A program made the translations under genes and the position numbers. The notes beneath the pieces were generated by a model. The model was not told the DNA's origin, did no database searches, and saw nothing but the letters and a program-made list of their open reading frames with translations. A stretch of DNA of 42,250 nt, from NCBI GenBank assembly GCA_039931675.1, contig JBDTRM010000300.1, positions 1 through 42,250 on the forward strand. The letters run 5' to 3'. Positions 8,757 to 17,239 of this stretch are shown piece by piece (position 1 is the stretch's first letter; the number at the start of each line of letters is the position of its first letter). This DNA is from JAEUTH01 sp039931675. Lineage in GTDB: Bacteria; Bacteroidota; Bacteroidia; AKYH767-A; OLB10.

Positions 8757-8799
8757 AACTCCAGCTTCAACAAAGTGAAAAACCTTTGTCAAAGTTTTA

Positions 8800-8834
8800 T
8801 TTGCTAAAAGCCAAAGGCTAAAAGCCAAAAGCCA
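8800..8834. repeat. Short GCTAAAAGCCAAAGG-type direct repeats
   Basis: The spacer between the two response regulators holds about three tandem variants of GCTAAAAGCCAAA. This is low-complexity DNA of the kind often seen between Bacteroidota genes. No function is suggested. Confidence 0.5.
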
Positions 8835-8926
8835 TTTTGTAGTGCAAACAACTACAACATTTTCATATTTCCCCCTATCATTTTACGGTTATGAGTTACT
8901 GTTATTTGCGGTGTAAAATTTACACT

Positions 8927-9328
8927 ATGAGTATAGCTTCGCTTACTTCACTATTAAAAATCGTAATTGTTGACGATTCATTGATTGTGTTGGAAAGGCT
9001 AAAACTTATGCTCAGCGATATGGAATTTATTGAGTTTGCGGGGTATGCACATAACATTAGTTCGGCAATGCAGTTAATAAATGAACAAAGGCCAAGTGTT
9101 GTTATTCTTGATATTCATCTGCATGATGATTCTCCTGATCAGAATGGATTAAACCTGCTCGAAGCCTTGCGCAAAAAATGTCCCTCCATAATTGTAATAA
9201 TGCTCACTAATCTCATTGAGCCGCAGTATCGTGACAAATGCATATCGCTTGGGGCAAATTATTTTTTCGATAAGTCAAATGACTTCGAAAGAATACCCGA
9301 AACGCTTAAACAAATTTCAATTAATTAA
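8927..9328 (+). CDS. Single-domain response regulator (CheY-like receiver)
   Basis: This protein consists of a receiver domain only, about 133 residues from ATG 8927. An in-frame ATG at 8891 would add 12 residues unlike a receiver N terminus ('MSYCYLRCKIYT'), so the downstream start is preferred, though not proven. It shows the acidic pair in 'KIVIVDDSLIVLERL', phosphoacceptor D62 in 'VVILDIHLHDD', the Thr/Ser position in 'VIMLTN' and the Lys in 'YFFDKSNDFE'. There is no output domain, so it probably works through protein contacts or in a phosphorelay. It sits between a kinase-regulator pair and a membrane PAS protein, suggesting a shared signalling cluster, but no partner is proven. Confidence 0.85.
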   Translation: MSIASLTSLLKIVIVDDSLIVLERLKLMLSDMEFIEFAGYAHNISSAMQLINEQRPSVVILDIHLHDDSPDQNGLNLLEALRKKCPSIIVIMLTNLIEPQYRDKCISLGANYFFDKSNDFERIPETLKQISIN

Positions 9329-9457
9329 AATCATAAAATTTAGCTTGCAGGAAAGTAGCATTATCACTGAGCTTAGAATCAATAAGCCCATTCTGAAGAT
9401 AACCTGTTTACTTATATAGTAAGGCTGTCAATTTCCCCCAAATTGCAATAGCATAAA

Positions 9458-10687
9458 ATGAAATCTCAAATTATTAATTCAGAAGATCCATGTATAAAAC
9501 ACCTGGATGCTTTTACACAACAGATTAAAAATAAATCTGATGTGCTGATGAATTATTTTCTTGCAAGCTATTTTTTAGTGGGATTAGGACTTGCTTTTTT
9601 TTATGATACCTGGACAGTTGCAATAGGTGTAGGAGGATTATCACTGCTTGCTTATTATGGTTCCAGGTATTTTTTTTCGGGTTCTGACCTGTATCAATAT
9701 GTATTGAGTGTGTTACTCGGTATTTTTATGGCGCAATACATTTACCAGATGCATGGATTGTTTGAAATGCACTTTACGGCTTTTATCAGCAGTGCCATGC
9801 TGGTTACCTATCAAAAATGGAAACTGCAGTTGCCGCTGTTTTTGGTAGTGATTGCACACCATGCATTGTTTGATTACCTGCAATTTTCAGGCATTGGTAA
9901 CACTTATTTTACGCAAATGGCATATATGGATTTGCAGACTTTTATTATTCATACGCTGCTTAGCATGGTTGTATTTTTTCTATGTGGATTATGGGCTTTT
10001 CATTTTAATAAATACAGTGCAAAGCACATTCAATTAAATTTTGAATTGGGCCGTCTGCAGGAAGAAGAAAATCAGAAAGAAAGGTTGTTGCAAATGCGCG
10101 ATACTCTCAAAGCAAGCAACCACCGCTTAAACGAGGCCGAAAAAATAGCCCGCATGGGTAGCTGGGAAAAAAATTTTGCGAATGATATATTGATTTGGTC
10201 TGATGAAATGTTCAGGATTTTTGATATTGAAAAAACAACTTTCAATGTCTCTTACGATGCATATATTAGTTTCATTCATCCTGATGATCGCCAAAACGTG
10301 AAAGATATTTATAAAAAGTATCTCGGAGATCATCAACCGTTTGAATATGAATGTAGAATTGTTACGCTAAAAGGAGTTACCAAAACAATTTATGTACAGG
10401 GTAAAGTGATAGTGAATGATAAAAATGAAGTTATTAAGACTCATGGAATAGTACAGGATATCACCGACCGTAAACTTATTGAAGAAACTTTGCAGAGAGT
10501 TTTAAATGGAGAAATAATAAAGTATGAAATAAACCATACGCAACCCGATGGTTCTGAACGGTTGTATAACGCAAAATATTTTCCTGTTACCGAAAATGAT
10601 AAAAACTTTTATGAAAAGCCACTTAGAAAAGAAGTGGTGGAAGAAGTAATAAATAAACAGTTTTTAAAATCAAATAACAGGGCATGA
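9458..10687 (+). CDS. Membrane PAS-domain sensor protein lacking an output domain
   Basis: The 409-residue protein has about six membrane helices (residues ~30-190) with the pattern 'YIYQMHGLFEMHFTAFISSA' followed by 'VVIAHHALFDYLQF'. This resembles the MHF/HH-containing membrane sensor module found on bacterial chemoreceptors and diguanylate cyclases. A short coiled coil (~195-225) leads to a PAS_3-type domain (~230-345: 'ARMGSWEKNFANDILIWSDE', 'FIHPDDRQNVKDIYKKYL', 'GIVQDITDRKLIEE'). A fragment of a second PAS follows ('VLNGEIIKYEINHTQPDGSE'), then the protein ends in a charged, unrecognised tail. No kinase, GGDEF or methyl-accepting domain is present. It may be a truncated sensor or may signal through partners such as the adjacent receiver protein. 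Confidence 0.7.
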   Translation: MKSQIINSEDPCIKHLDAFTQQIKNKSDVLMNYFLASYFLVGLGLAFFYDTWTVAIGVGGLSLLAYYGSRYFFSGSDLYQYVLSVLLGIFMAQYIYQMHGLFEMHFTAFISSAMLVTYQKWKLQLPLFLVVIAHHALFDYLQFSGIGNTYFTQMAYMDLQTFIIHTLLSMVVFFLCGLWAFHFNKYSAKHIQLNFELGRLQEEENQKERLLQMRDTLKASNHRLNEAEKIARMGSWEKNFANDILIWSDEMFRIFDIEKTTFNVSYDAYISFIHPDDRQNVKDIYKKYLGDHQPFEYECRIVTLKGVTKTIYVQGKVIVNDKNEVIKTHGIVQDITDRKLIEETLQRVLNGEIIKYEINHTQPDGSERLYNAKYFPVTENDKNFYEKPLRKEVVEEVINKQFLKSNNRA

Positions 10688-10746
10688 AAAATGCATAGTG
10701 TGAAATGGAAATAATTAAATATTAAACGAAAAGTGATTCAAAAAAG

Positions 10747-11282
10747 TAATAATGGTTGGTTTAGGTTCGGGGGGGCGTGGTACCCTCCCCGCTTTTTAAA
10801 ATTCTTAATTCTTAATTCAAATAGTTCATCAAAAAAATTTATAATGTTTTTTAGGTTGGTTTAGGTTGTTCGGGGAGGAGTGGTTACCTCCCCGCTTTTT
10901 AAAAAAATCTTCAAATAAGCAGTTGAAAACAAACGATTACATCTTTAAGAAAAAATAGTTCTTTAAAAAAACAATAATGGTTGGTTTAGGTTCGGGGAGG
11001 AGTGGTTGCCTCCCCGCTTTTAAAAAATTCATAAAACGATCCGATAAAAACAAACGATTACATCTTAAATAAAATAGTTCTTTAAAAAAATAATAATGGT
11101 TGGTTTAGGTTGTTCGGGGAGGCGTGGTACCCTCCCCGCTTTTTAAAAAATCTTCAAACGATCCGATAAAGGCACACGATTATATCAGAAAAAAATAGTT
11201 CCGGGAAAAATTGATAATGGTTGGTTTAGGTTGTTCGGGGAGGAGTGGTTGCCTCCCCGCTTTTTTTACGGTAAACAATTAA
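10747..11282 (+). repeat. Five-unit tandem hairpin array, each unit with a micro-ORF or its remnant
   Basis: Five direct repeats start at 10752, 10852, 10977, 11096 and 11217 (spacing 100, 125, 119 and 121 nt). Each has GGTTGGTTTAGGTT, then a GC-rich hairpin (CGGGGAGG/CCTCCCCG, 8-nt loop containing GTGGT; unit 1 has an all-G left arm), then CTTTT or a longer T run. AT-rich linkers share pieces such as AACGATTACATC and AAATAGTTCTTTAAAAAAA. In units 1, 3, 4 and 5 an ATG opens a peptide of the form MVGLG(C)SGRxGxLPAF: 10752-10799, 10977-11072, 11096-11146 and 11217-11282. Unit 2 has TAG in place of ATG. The structure also fits a series of intrinsic terminators. It fills most of the 10688-11419 gap; no other gene was seen there. 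Confidence 0.85.
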
Positions 11283-11333
11283 CACCTTCATTTTTGTTTT
11301 AAACAATTTATGTTTAAACAAAAATTATTTTCC

Positions 11334-11364
11334 TTTTCAACCAATTAAGCAGAATATATCTTTG
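11334..11364 (+). promoter_or_regulatory. Candidate promoter of the restriction-modification gene
   Basis: TATCTTTG at 11357-11364 is a perfect -7 box, with TTT (11334-11336) 20 nt upstream as a weak -33 box. The gene starts 55 nt further on. The promoter lies after the last hairpin of the array, so the enzyme can be transcribed independently of it. Confidence 0.45.
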
Positions 11365-11419
11365 CTTTAATAAATCATTCAAACTTGGGCAGCATCCTTA
11401 TACTACTATTCCATAAGCC

Positions 11420-14400
11420 ATGAAAAATTTTGATTCGGCATTCTCTGAAATAAAAACTTTGGTCGAAGATTTTAAAGCTGGCGAAAAACATTATTTGTCT
11501 CCCTCATACCAGGAAGCAGAAGTAAGAAAGGATTTTATAGATAAATTCTTTATTGCATTAGGATGGGATGTACATCATGACCATCAAAAAGATCCTTACG
11601 GGCAGGAAGTAAAAGTTGAAAAGGGAATGATGATGAGTGGCGCTCAAAAACGTGCTGATTATTCTTTTGCTTTTGCACCAAATTACAGCGATGCTAAATT
11701 TTTTGTTGAAGCGAAAAAGCCTTCTCACGATTTATATAATGCTGATTATTATTTTCAAACCATTCGTTATGGCTGGCATAAAGCAACGCCACTGGCAGCA
11801 CTTACCGACTTTGAAGAATTTCATATTCTCGATTGCCGTTTTGGTCCTGATATTTCTACTGTTTTAAACAGGCAATTTAAGCGATTTCATTACAGCGAGT
11901 ATGCTGACAAAGAAAAGTTTGCAGAAATATATTGGCTGTTTTCGCGCGAGGCTGTGGCAAATAATTCAATTGCGAAAATTGCAGAAAGATTGCCAAAGCC
12001 AAAAGGCAAAGGCGTTAAAAAGGCTTTATCTGCTTTAGAAAAGTATCAAACAATTGATGAAGAATTTTTAAATGTAATTGAAGATAAACGCGAAATACTT
12101 GCAAAAGCATTAAAGAGAAATAACGAAGATTTGAATGGTGAAGAGCTTACCGAAGCCACTCAAAAAATAATTGACCGTTTGGTTTTCATTCGTTTTCTCG
12201 AAGATAAATTAATTGAACAGGAACATTATGTGCATCAGTTTGGTGAAAAAGGTAAAGCCTGGGATGACTTCATTGCTGTCTGCAAAAAGTTAGATGTAAA
12301 ATATAATGGCATCGTTTTTAAAAGAAACTTTATTGATGATAATAAATTCATAGGACCTGTTGATAGTGAGTTTCACGCTGTTTGTCAAGATTTGTGTCAT
12401 CTCAAATCAAAATTTTTATTCAATCAGATTCCCATACACATACTGGGCAGTATTTACGAACGCTTTCTCGGCAAAGTTGTACATGCAACTGATAAGCGTG
12501 TTAAGATTGAAGAAAAACCTGAAGTACGCAAAGCAGGTGGTGTCTATTACACTCCAAAGTATATTGTAGATTATATAGTACAAAACACTATTGGCAAGCT
12601 CATTGAAAATAAAACACCCGAACAAATCAGCAAACTACACTTTGCCGATATTGCCTGTGGCAGTGGTTCTTTTCTAATCGGGGTGTTTGATTGCTTGCTC
12701 ACTTATCACAATAAATATTATCAGCACCATCCCGACAAAGCAAAAAAAGATGGTTGCCTTTTTAAAGAAGATTTATGGATACTGAGTTTATTGCAAAAAC
12801 AAAATATTTTACGAAATAATATTTATGGTGTTGACATTGATAGCCAGGCAGTGGAAGTTACCCAACTATCACTGTCATTAAAAATGCTCGAAGATGAAAC
12901 AACAGCAACTGCTAATGAAATGCAGGTGCTTTTTCACGAAAAGATTTTACCTGACATGAGCAGAAATATTGTGTGCGGCAATTCATTAATCGGAACTGAT
13001 ATACTTACCCGGGATTTATTCAGCGAAGAGAATCTTGACGAAAGAAAATTAAATCCTATGGATTTTGAAAGTGCTTTTCCTCATATTTTCAAAAGAGGAA
13101 CAACAGTTATTGAAAAGACAAAAACAAAAATAAAAGTTGAAGTAGTCGAAAGAAAAATTGCTTCAGTGGATGTTGCCAACTCTTCAACTCCAATAATTGA
13201 AGCCGAAGAATTTCCTCAACCGCATTTGAAGAAAAACAAAGATGATATTGATTTGCTTCATGAACCGATAGTTGCTTACGGAAATAAAAATGATTCGTGG
13301 GGCTTTGATGCTATTGTGGGTAACCCGCCTTACAGGTTAATGCAGCCTAAAGAAATTGATTCATTAACCTTAAACTATTTTCGGGATCATTATACTTTGG
13401 CTGAATTTAAAATTGATCTTTTTCACCTGTTTCTGCAAAAAGCAATCTCCATTTCTAAATTAAAAGGATTAACAGGATATATTATACCTTCATCAATACT
13501 GAATAATGTCTATGCACAAAACCTGAGAGAATGGATTCGAAATAATTCGTCAATAAAAATAATTTCATTAACGCGCGAAAAAGTATTTACTGATGCTGAT
13601 GTTTATACATGCGTAGTAGTTTTTGAAAAAGGTGTCACTGCAGGAAAAGAAAAAGTTTTGACTTCAACAAATCTTGAACAGGCAAAAAACGGTCAGAAGA
13701 TTAGTTATAAAAAAATTGATCAGAGTAGATTTGGTAACACTGAAGGCAAAGTATGGAATATCTTGCTTAATGACGAAAACATTAAAATAATTGATAAAGT
13801 AGAAACTGTTTCTGTAAAGTTGAACACAATAAGTAATATCAACAGGGGCTTAATAACAGGTGACAGGAATAAATATTTTTCTGATAAAAAAGTTAATAAT
13901 AAATATGTGCCCATTTTTGCAGGCAGTGATATTTTTCGATATTTTTCAAATTCAATTTCCGAATATGTATTATTTGAACGACCATCCACTTCTGGTGGTT
14001 GTTGGGATAAAACAGTTCATTTTGCTGATAACAAAATACTGATAAGGCAAATTGGCTTTGAACCAACAGCAACTTTTATTGATGAACCAATTGCTGTTAC
14101 CGGCAATATTTTTACAATTATTTCCAACTCTGCAAATAATAATAAATTTATACTTGGAATATTAAATTCAAAACTGATCAAATTTTATTGGCAATTAATG
14201 TTCTCTGATTTTAAAAATTCTTTTCCCCAGGTAACTATTTTTAGTTTAAATCAGTTACCCATTGTGAAAACAGGTATTGAGAATAAAAAGAAAATGATAC
14301 AATTAGTTGATCAAATGCTTTTAGCAAAAAAACAATTACAATCAGCCAAAACTGACAAAGACAAATCTTATTACCAAAACAAATGCAATACATTAGATAA

Positions 14401-14476
14401 CCAAATTGATAACTTAGCTTATGAGTTATACAATATAAGCGAAGATGAAATCAACATCATCGAAAATAAAAAATAA
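11420..14476 (+). CDS. Single-chain restriction-modification enzyme (type IIG/Eco57I-like: nuclease, N6-adenine methylase, specificity)
   Basis: This 1018-residue enzyme carries cleavage and methylation on one chain. At the N terminus, D80 in 'KRADYSF' and E97-A-K99 in 'FFVEAKKP' form a PD-(D/E)XK nuclease site. A helical linker (~200-370) precedes an N6-adenine methyltransferase core with SAM-binding 'DIACGSGSF' (410-418) and catalytic N635-P-P-Y638. The C-terminal ~350 residues resemble the TaqI-like target-recognition region and end in a helical segment. No separate methylase or specificity gene is nearby, as expected for this class. The recognition sequence cannot be read from the protein. 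The hairpin array lies immediately upstream; a link to this gene is not shown. Confidence 0.92.
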   Translation: MKNFDSAFSEIKTLVEDFKAGEKHYLSPSYQEAEVRKDFIDKFFIALGWDVHHDHQKDPYGQEVKVEKGMMMSGAQKRADYSFAFAPNYSDAKFFVEAKKPSHDLYNADYYFQTIRYGWHKATPLAALTDFEEFHILDCRFGPDISTVLNRQFKRFHYSEYADKEKFAEIYWLFSREAVANNSIAKIAERLPKPKGKGVKKALSALEKYQTIDEEFLNVIEDKREILAKALKRNNEDLNGEELTEATQKIIDRLVFIRFLEDKLIEQEHYVHQFGEKGKAWDDFIAVCKKLDVKYNGIVFKRNFIDDNKFIGPVDSEFHAVCQDLCHLKSKFLFNQIPIHILGSIYERFLGKVVHATDKRVKIEEKPEVRKAGGVYYTPKYIVDYIVQNTIGKLIENKTPEQISKLHFADIACGSGSFLIGVFDCLLTYHNKYYQHHPDKAKKDGCLFKEDLWILSLLQKQNILRNNIYGVDIDSQAVEVTQLSLSLKMLEDETTATANEMQVLFHEKILPDMSRNIVCGNSLIGTDILTRDLFSEENLDERKLNPMDFESAFPHIFKRGTTVIEKTKTKIKVEVVERKIASVDVANSSTPIIEAEEFPQPHLKKNKDDIDLLHEPIVAYGNKNDSWGFDAIVGNPPYRLMQPKEIDSLTLNYFRDHYTLAEFKIDLFHLFLQKAISISKLKGLTGYIIPSSILNNVYAQNLREWIRNNSSIKIISLTREKVFTDADVYTCVVVFEKGVTAGKEKVLTSTNLEQAKNGQKISYKKIDQSRFGNTEGKVWNILLNDENIKIIDKVETVSVKLNTISNINRGLITGDRNKYFSDKKVNNKYVPIFAGSDIFRYFSNSISEYVLFERPSTSGGCWDKTVHFADNKILIRQIGFEPTATFIDEPIAVTGNIFTIISNSANNNKFILGILNSKLIKFYWQLMFSDFKNSFPQVTIFSLNQLPIVKTGIENKKKMIQLVDQMLLAKKQLQSAKTDKDKSYYQNKCNTLDNQIDNLAYELYNISEDEINIIENKK

Positions 14477-14512
14477 CAATAAACATGTTTTCCAATCATA
14501 CCAGTGTAAAAG

Positions 14513-16723
14513 TTATTCAACAATTAACTTCTTTACTACAGTGCCGTTTTTAGTTTCTAATCTTACAAAATAAACTCCTTTTGATGCCTTGCTTAAATCA
14601 AGAGCAATAGTATTTCCTGTTGCGGGTAATACCGATTGCTCACTAATCAATTTACCTAAAACATTTACAACACTTACTTTAACAGCGTTAGCACTGTTAA
14701 AATCACAAGTGATATTAAATAAACCAGTGGTGGGGTTCGGATAAATATTAAATCCATTTTGAATTTGATTATCAGCAATTGCAAGTGCATTATCAAACTG
14801 AATATCGTCTAAGTACATATTATTTCCTGCGGTGGTTATATTCCTGAAAATGAACATAGCGTTAGTCACCGTTGCGTAAGCGCCCAGGTTTATAAAATCC
14901 TGCCGCCATTGCGATGCTGTTGGTACAAATGCTGTTGTTTGTGCAACGGCTGTTTGTAAAGTGCTTCCCCACTTCTTGTAAATCGAAGTATAAGTATAGC
15001 CACAATCGGTTGAAATTAAAACCTCAAGCGTGTCTGAATTGCTTACAGTCTTGGGAGCGTAAGCTACCCAAAAAGCCATGCTTGCATTAGTAGCCGAACT
15101 CAGATCAATGGTCTGCGTATATAAATCATAATACCTGCCCGAATTGGTAGCAGTTTGTGCAAAGTTGTTGAAATAAATAGAAGCGGGCGATGACTGAAAG
15201 GCTGTAGTAGTTCGTGCCCATCCTGTTGAACAATCATACTTTTTATTAGTCCAATACGCTGGCGGAAAAAGCGCGGATGTAAAGTCTTTCAATAATGGCA
15301 AAGCAGTATTAACTGACTTGCCGATAAAATTACCTGTAATACGATCATTAACCACATTACCATCTGCAGCACCATTTGGATTGGTAGTATAGCAATAAAA
15401 TAAATGATCCGCTGCTGTTGCAGTCACTGAAGATAAAGTAACATTGGTGGTTACACCGGAAGCAAGGCTACCGGTCCAGATGTACGTTTGGACTGCTCCA
15501 TTATCAACTTTATAATTGATTGTACAGGTAGTTAATGTATCGCTGCCGTAATTCTTTAAAGTTACCTCGGGAATAAATGCGCTGGTTGTATTAGTGCATG
15601 GTGTCATAACAGGCGAAATAATTTCGGAAATACCTGCATCAACGGCATTTAAAGATGGCGGAGTGCAACCCAATGAACTTGCAAGCGAAGCGCGGGCACC
15701 CGCGAGAGTTGCAGTTATACGTGCAGTCTGTCCGGCTGAAAACATATACATGCAGGCATCGTCACTATAATCCATGTAATTCTGATACATTTCACCGTGC
15801 GGGTTATTTGAACATGAAACTTTCTGGCAAGGGCATCCATAGTTTTCTGACCCCTGGTTTGGAGTGTCACTAACCTGGTCACTACCCGTACAGGTACCAC
15901 CATCATCGCCCCATATATGAAATAGATTCAGCCAATGGCCCACTTCATGCGTGGCAGAGCGTCCGTAATTAAAAGGTGCTCCTGCGCTTAGCCGCCCAAA
16001 GGCATCGTAAAGAATAACAACACCATCGTTAGCAGCCGATCCACCGTTAGGAAACTGAGCATAACCGAGTAATGAGCCACCAAGGTTACAAACCCAGATA
16101 TTAAGATAACTTGCCATGGGCCATGCATCATGTCCACCAAGGTTGGTATGCTTAACATTATTATTTGTTGAAAATGAAGTTGTACTTGTTGAAACGCGTA
16201 CAATACCGTTAGTAGGATTTCCTGAAGGATCGCGCGAAGCAAGGCAGAATTTCACCTCTGAATTTCCGATCCGGCTTTTAAAGTAAGGCGGTACCTTTGC
16301 AACGTCTGAATTCATGGCGTTGTAATCCTCGTTCAATATATCTATTTGCGATTGTATAAGGACATCTGAAATATTTTGCACAGCGGAATTATAAACCACA
16401 TGTACAACCACGGGGATGGTAACAATAGTTGTTGTTTTTAGCAGGTCAGGGTTGGCAATGAGTTGCTGCAATTGTGCTTCGTCAGCAATCATTCTTGCCT
16501 CAATTGTAGGGTCAAGTGATTTTTGCCAGGTGAGGTAATCCATAGTTGCACAACTTCTGCCCTGGCCATTTGCAGGGTGATTATAAAGAAAAATAATCAA
16601 TAAGCTGATGAGTGTAAATCGCTTTGTAATTGCGTAAACCGGTTTCAATAAATCACTGAAGTTTGCTTTTGATTTGTCAATAATGGATGGAGTTAAGTCC
16701 ATTTGCATGTAGTTATTTTTCAT
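14513..16723 (-). CDS. Secreted M43-family (pappalysin-like) zinc metalloprotease with T9SS sorting domain
   Basis: This is a 736-residue extracellular protease. The N-terminal hydrophobic segment (about residues 36-48) is preceded by an unusually long ~30-residue tail with Met at 1, 6 and 8, so the start is uncertain. The catalytic domain (~95-350) holds zinc motif H259-E-V-G-H-W-L-N-L-F-H269 and a Met-turn in 'NYMDYSDDACMYMF', with Cys-rich spacing in 'GCPCQKVSC' typical of M43B. A CARDB-like segment ('NAVDAGISEIISPVM') and a MAM/jelly-roll-like module lie at ~365-650. The C terminus is a T9SS type A domain ('NIYPNPTTGLFNI' to 'KGVYFVRLETKNGTVVKKLI'). The protein is probably exported by T9SS and anchored or released at the surface. 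Confidence 0.9.
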   Translation of the reverse strand: MKNNYMQMDLTPSIIDKSKANFSDLLKPVYAITKRFTLISLLIIFLYNHPANGQGRSCATMDYLTWQKSLDPTIEARMIADEAQLQQLIANPDLLKTTTIVTIPVVVHVVYNSAVQNISDVLIQSQIDILNEDYNAMNSDVAKVPPYFKSRIGNSEVKFCLASRDPSGNPTNGIVRVSTSTTSFSTNNNVKHTNLGGHDAWPMASYLNIWVCNLGGSLLGYAQFPNGGSAANDGVVILYDAFGRLSAGAPFNYGRSATHEVGHWLNLFHIWGDDGGTCTGSDQVSDTPNQGSENYGCPCQKVSCSNNPHGEMYQNYMDYSDDACMYMFSAGQTARITATLAGARASLASSLGCTPPSLNAVDAGISEIISPVMTPCTNTTSAFIPEVTLKNYGSDTLTTCTINYKVDNGAVQTYIWTGSLASGVTTNVTLSSVTATAADHLFYCYTTNPNGAADGNVVNDRITGNFIGKSVNTALPLLKDFTSALFPPAYWTNKKYDCSTGWARTTTAFQSSPASIYFNNFAQTATNSGRYYDLYTQTIDLSSATNASMAFWVAYAPKTVSNSDTLEVLISTDCGYTYTSIYKKWGSTLQTAVAQTTAFVPTASQWRQDFINLGAYATVTNAMFIFRNITTAGNNMYLDDIQFDNALAIADNQIQNGFNIYPNPTTGLFNITCDFNSANAVKVSVVNVLGKLISEQSVLPATGNTIALDLSKASKGVYFVRLETKNGTVVKKLIVE

Positions 16724-17239
16724 TTGATAAATATTAAGAGATGAATATTTTAGTGAATGCGATCAACTTTTATTTCGGGTGAAAGTTATATGTTGATTAT
16801 TGAAATACAAATTTGATTTAAATAAAAAGTGGATATAAGTGCTTAAATGCAGGAATCGCTTCTGTGAGAACAGAAAACATATATACGGCAAACCTAAAAA
16901 CCGAAATAAATTTTCTCAAACGAAATAACACAGTGTCAAATGTAATATTTAAAGCTATCTGGTAATAGAAAGAAAGATTTATATATAGCGCAGCTTTCTA
17001 AAGCATTACAAATGAATTTTCTAATTTCATTTCGTCATTCTCATTGCTGAAAATCTCCATATATACAAGTGATTAAGACATTTTTGTGCCTGACTCAATT
17101 TGCTGAACAAAGAAAAATAATTTTTTTGCGAATGACAAAGGTATTAGTTCTTTGTCCCTTTGCTCTTGCAAGGATGCAGTCTTTTGCTTTAATCGTCACA
17201 AAAAACACCTCTCAATTAAGAAGAATCCTAAATCAAAAA
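16724..17239. other. AT-rich intergenic region without recognised genes
   Basis: This 516-nt gap lies between two minus-strand genes. Short reading frames in it have no family features, and no strong hairpin or repeat was noticed. It should contain the 5' region of the metalloprotease gene, but no convincing TAnnTTTG box was found close to that start. Confidence 0.5.

Noticed and set aside
9216..9419. Second + strand reading frame overlapping the single-domain receiver
   Set aside because: It is an out-of-frame shadow of the receiver gene running into AT-rich DNA, without any recognisable domain.
10747..11282. CRISPR array
   Set aside because: The conserved blocks contain a terminator-like hairpin, the linkers are partly conserved and too long, spacing varies from 100 to 125 nt, and no cas genes are present.
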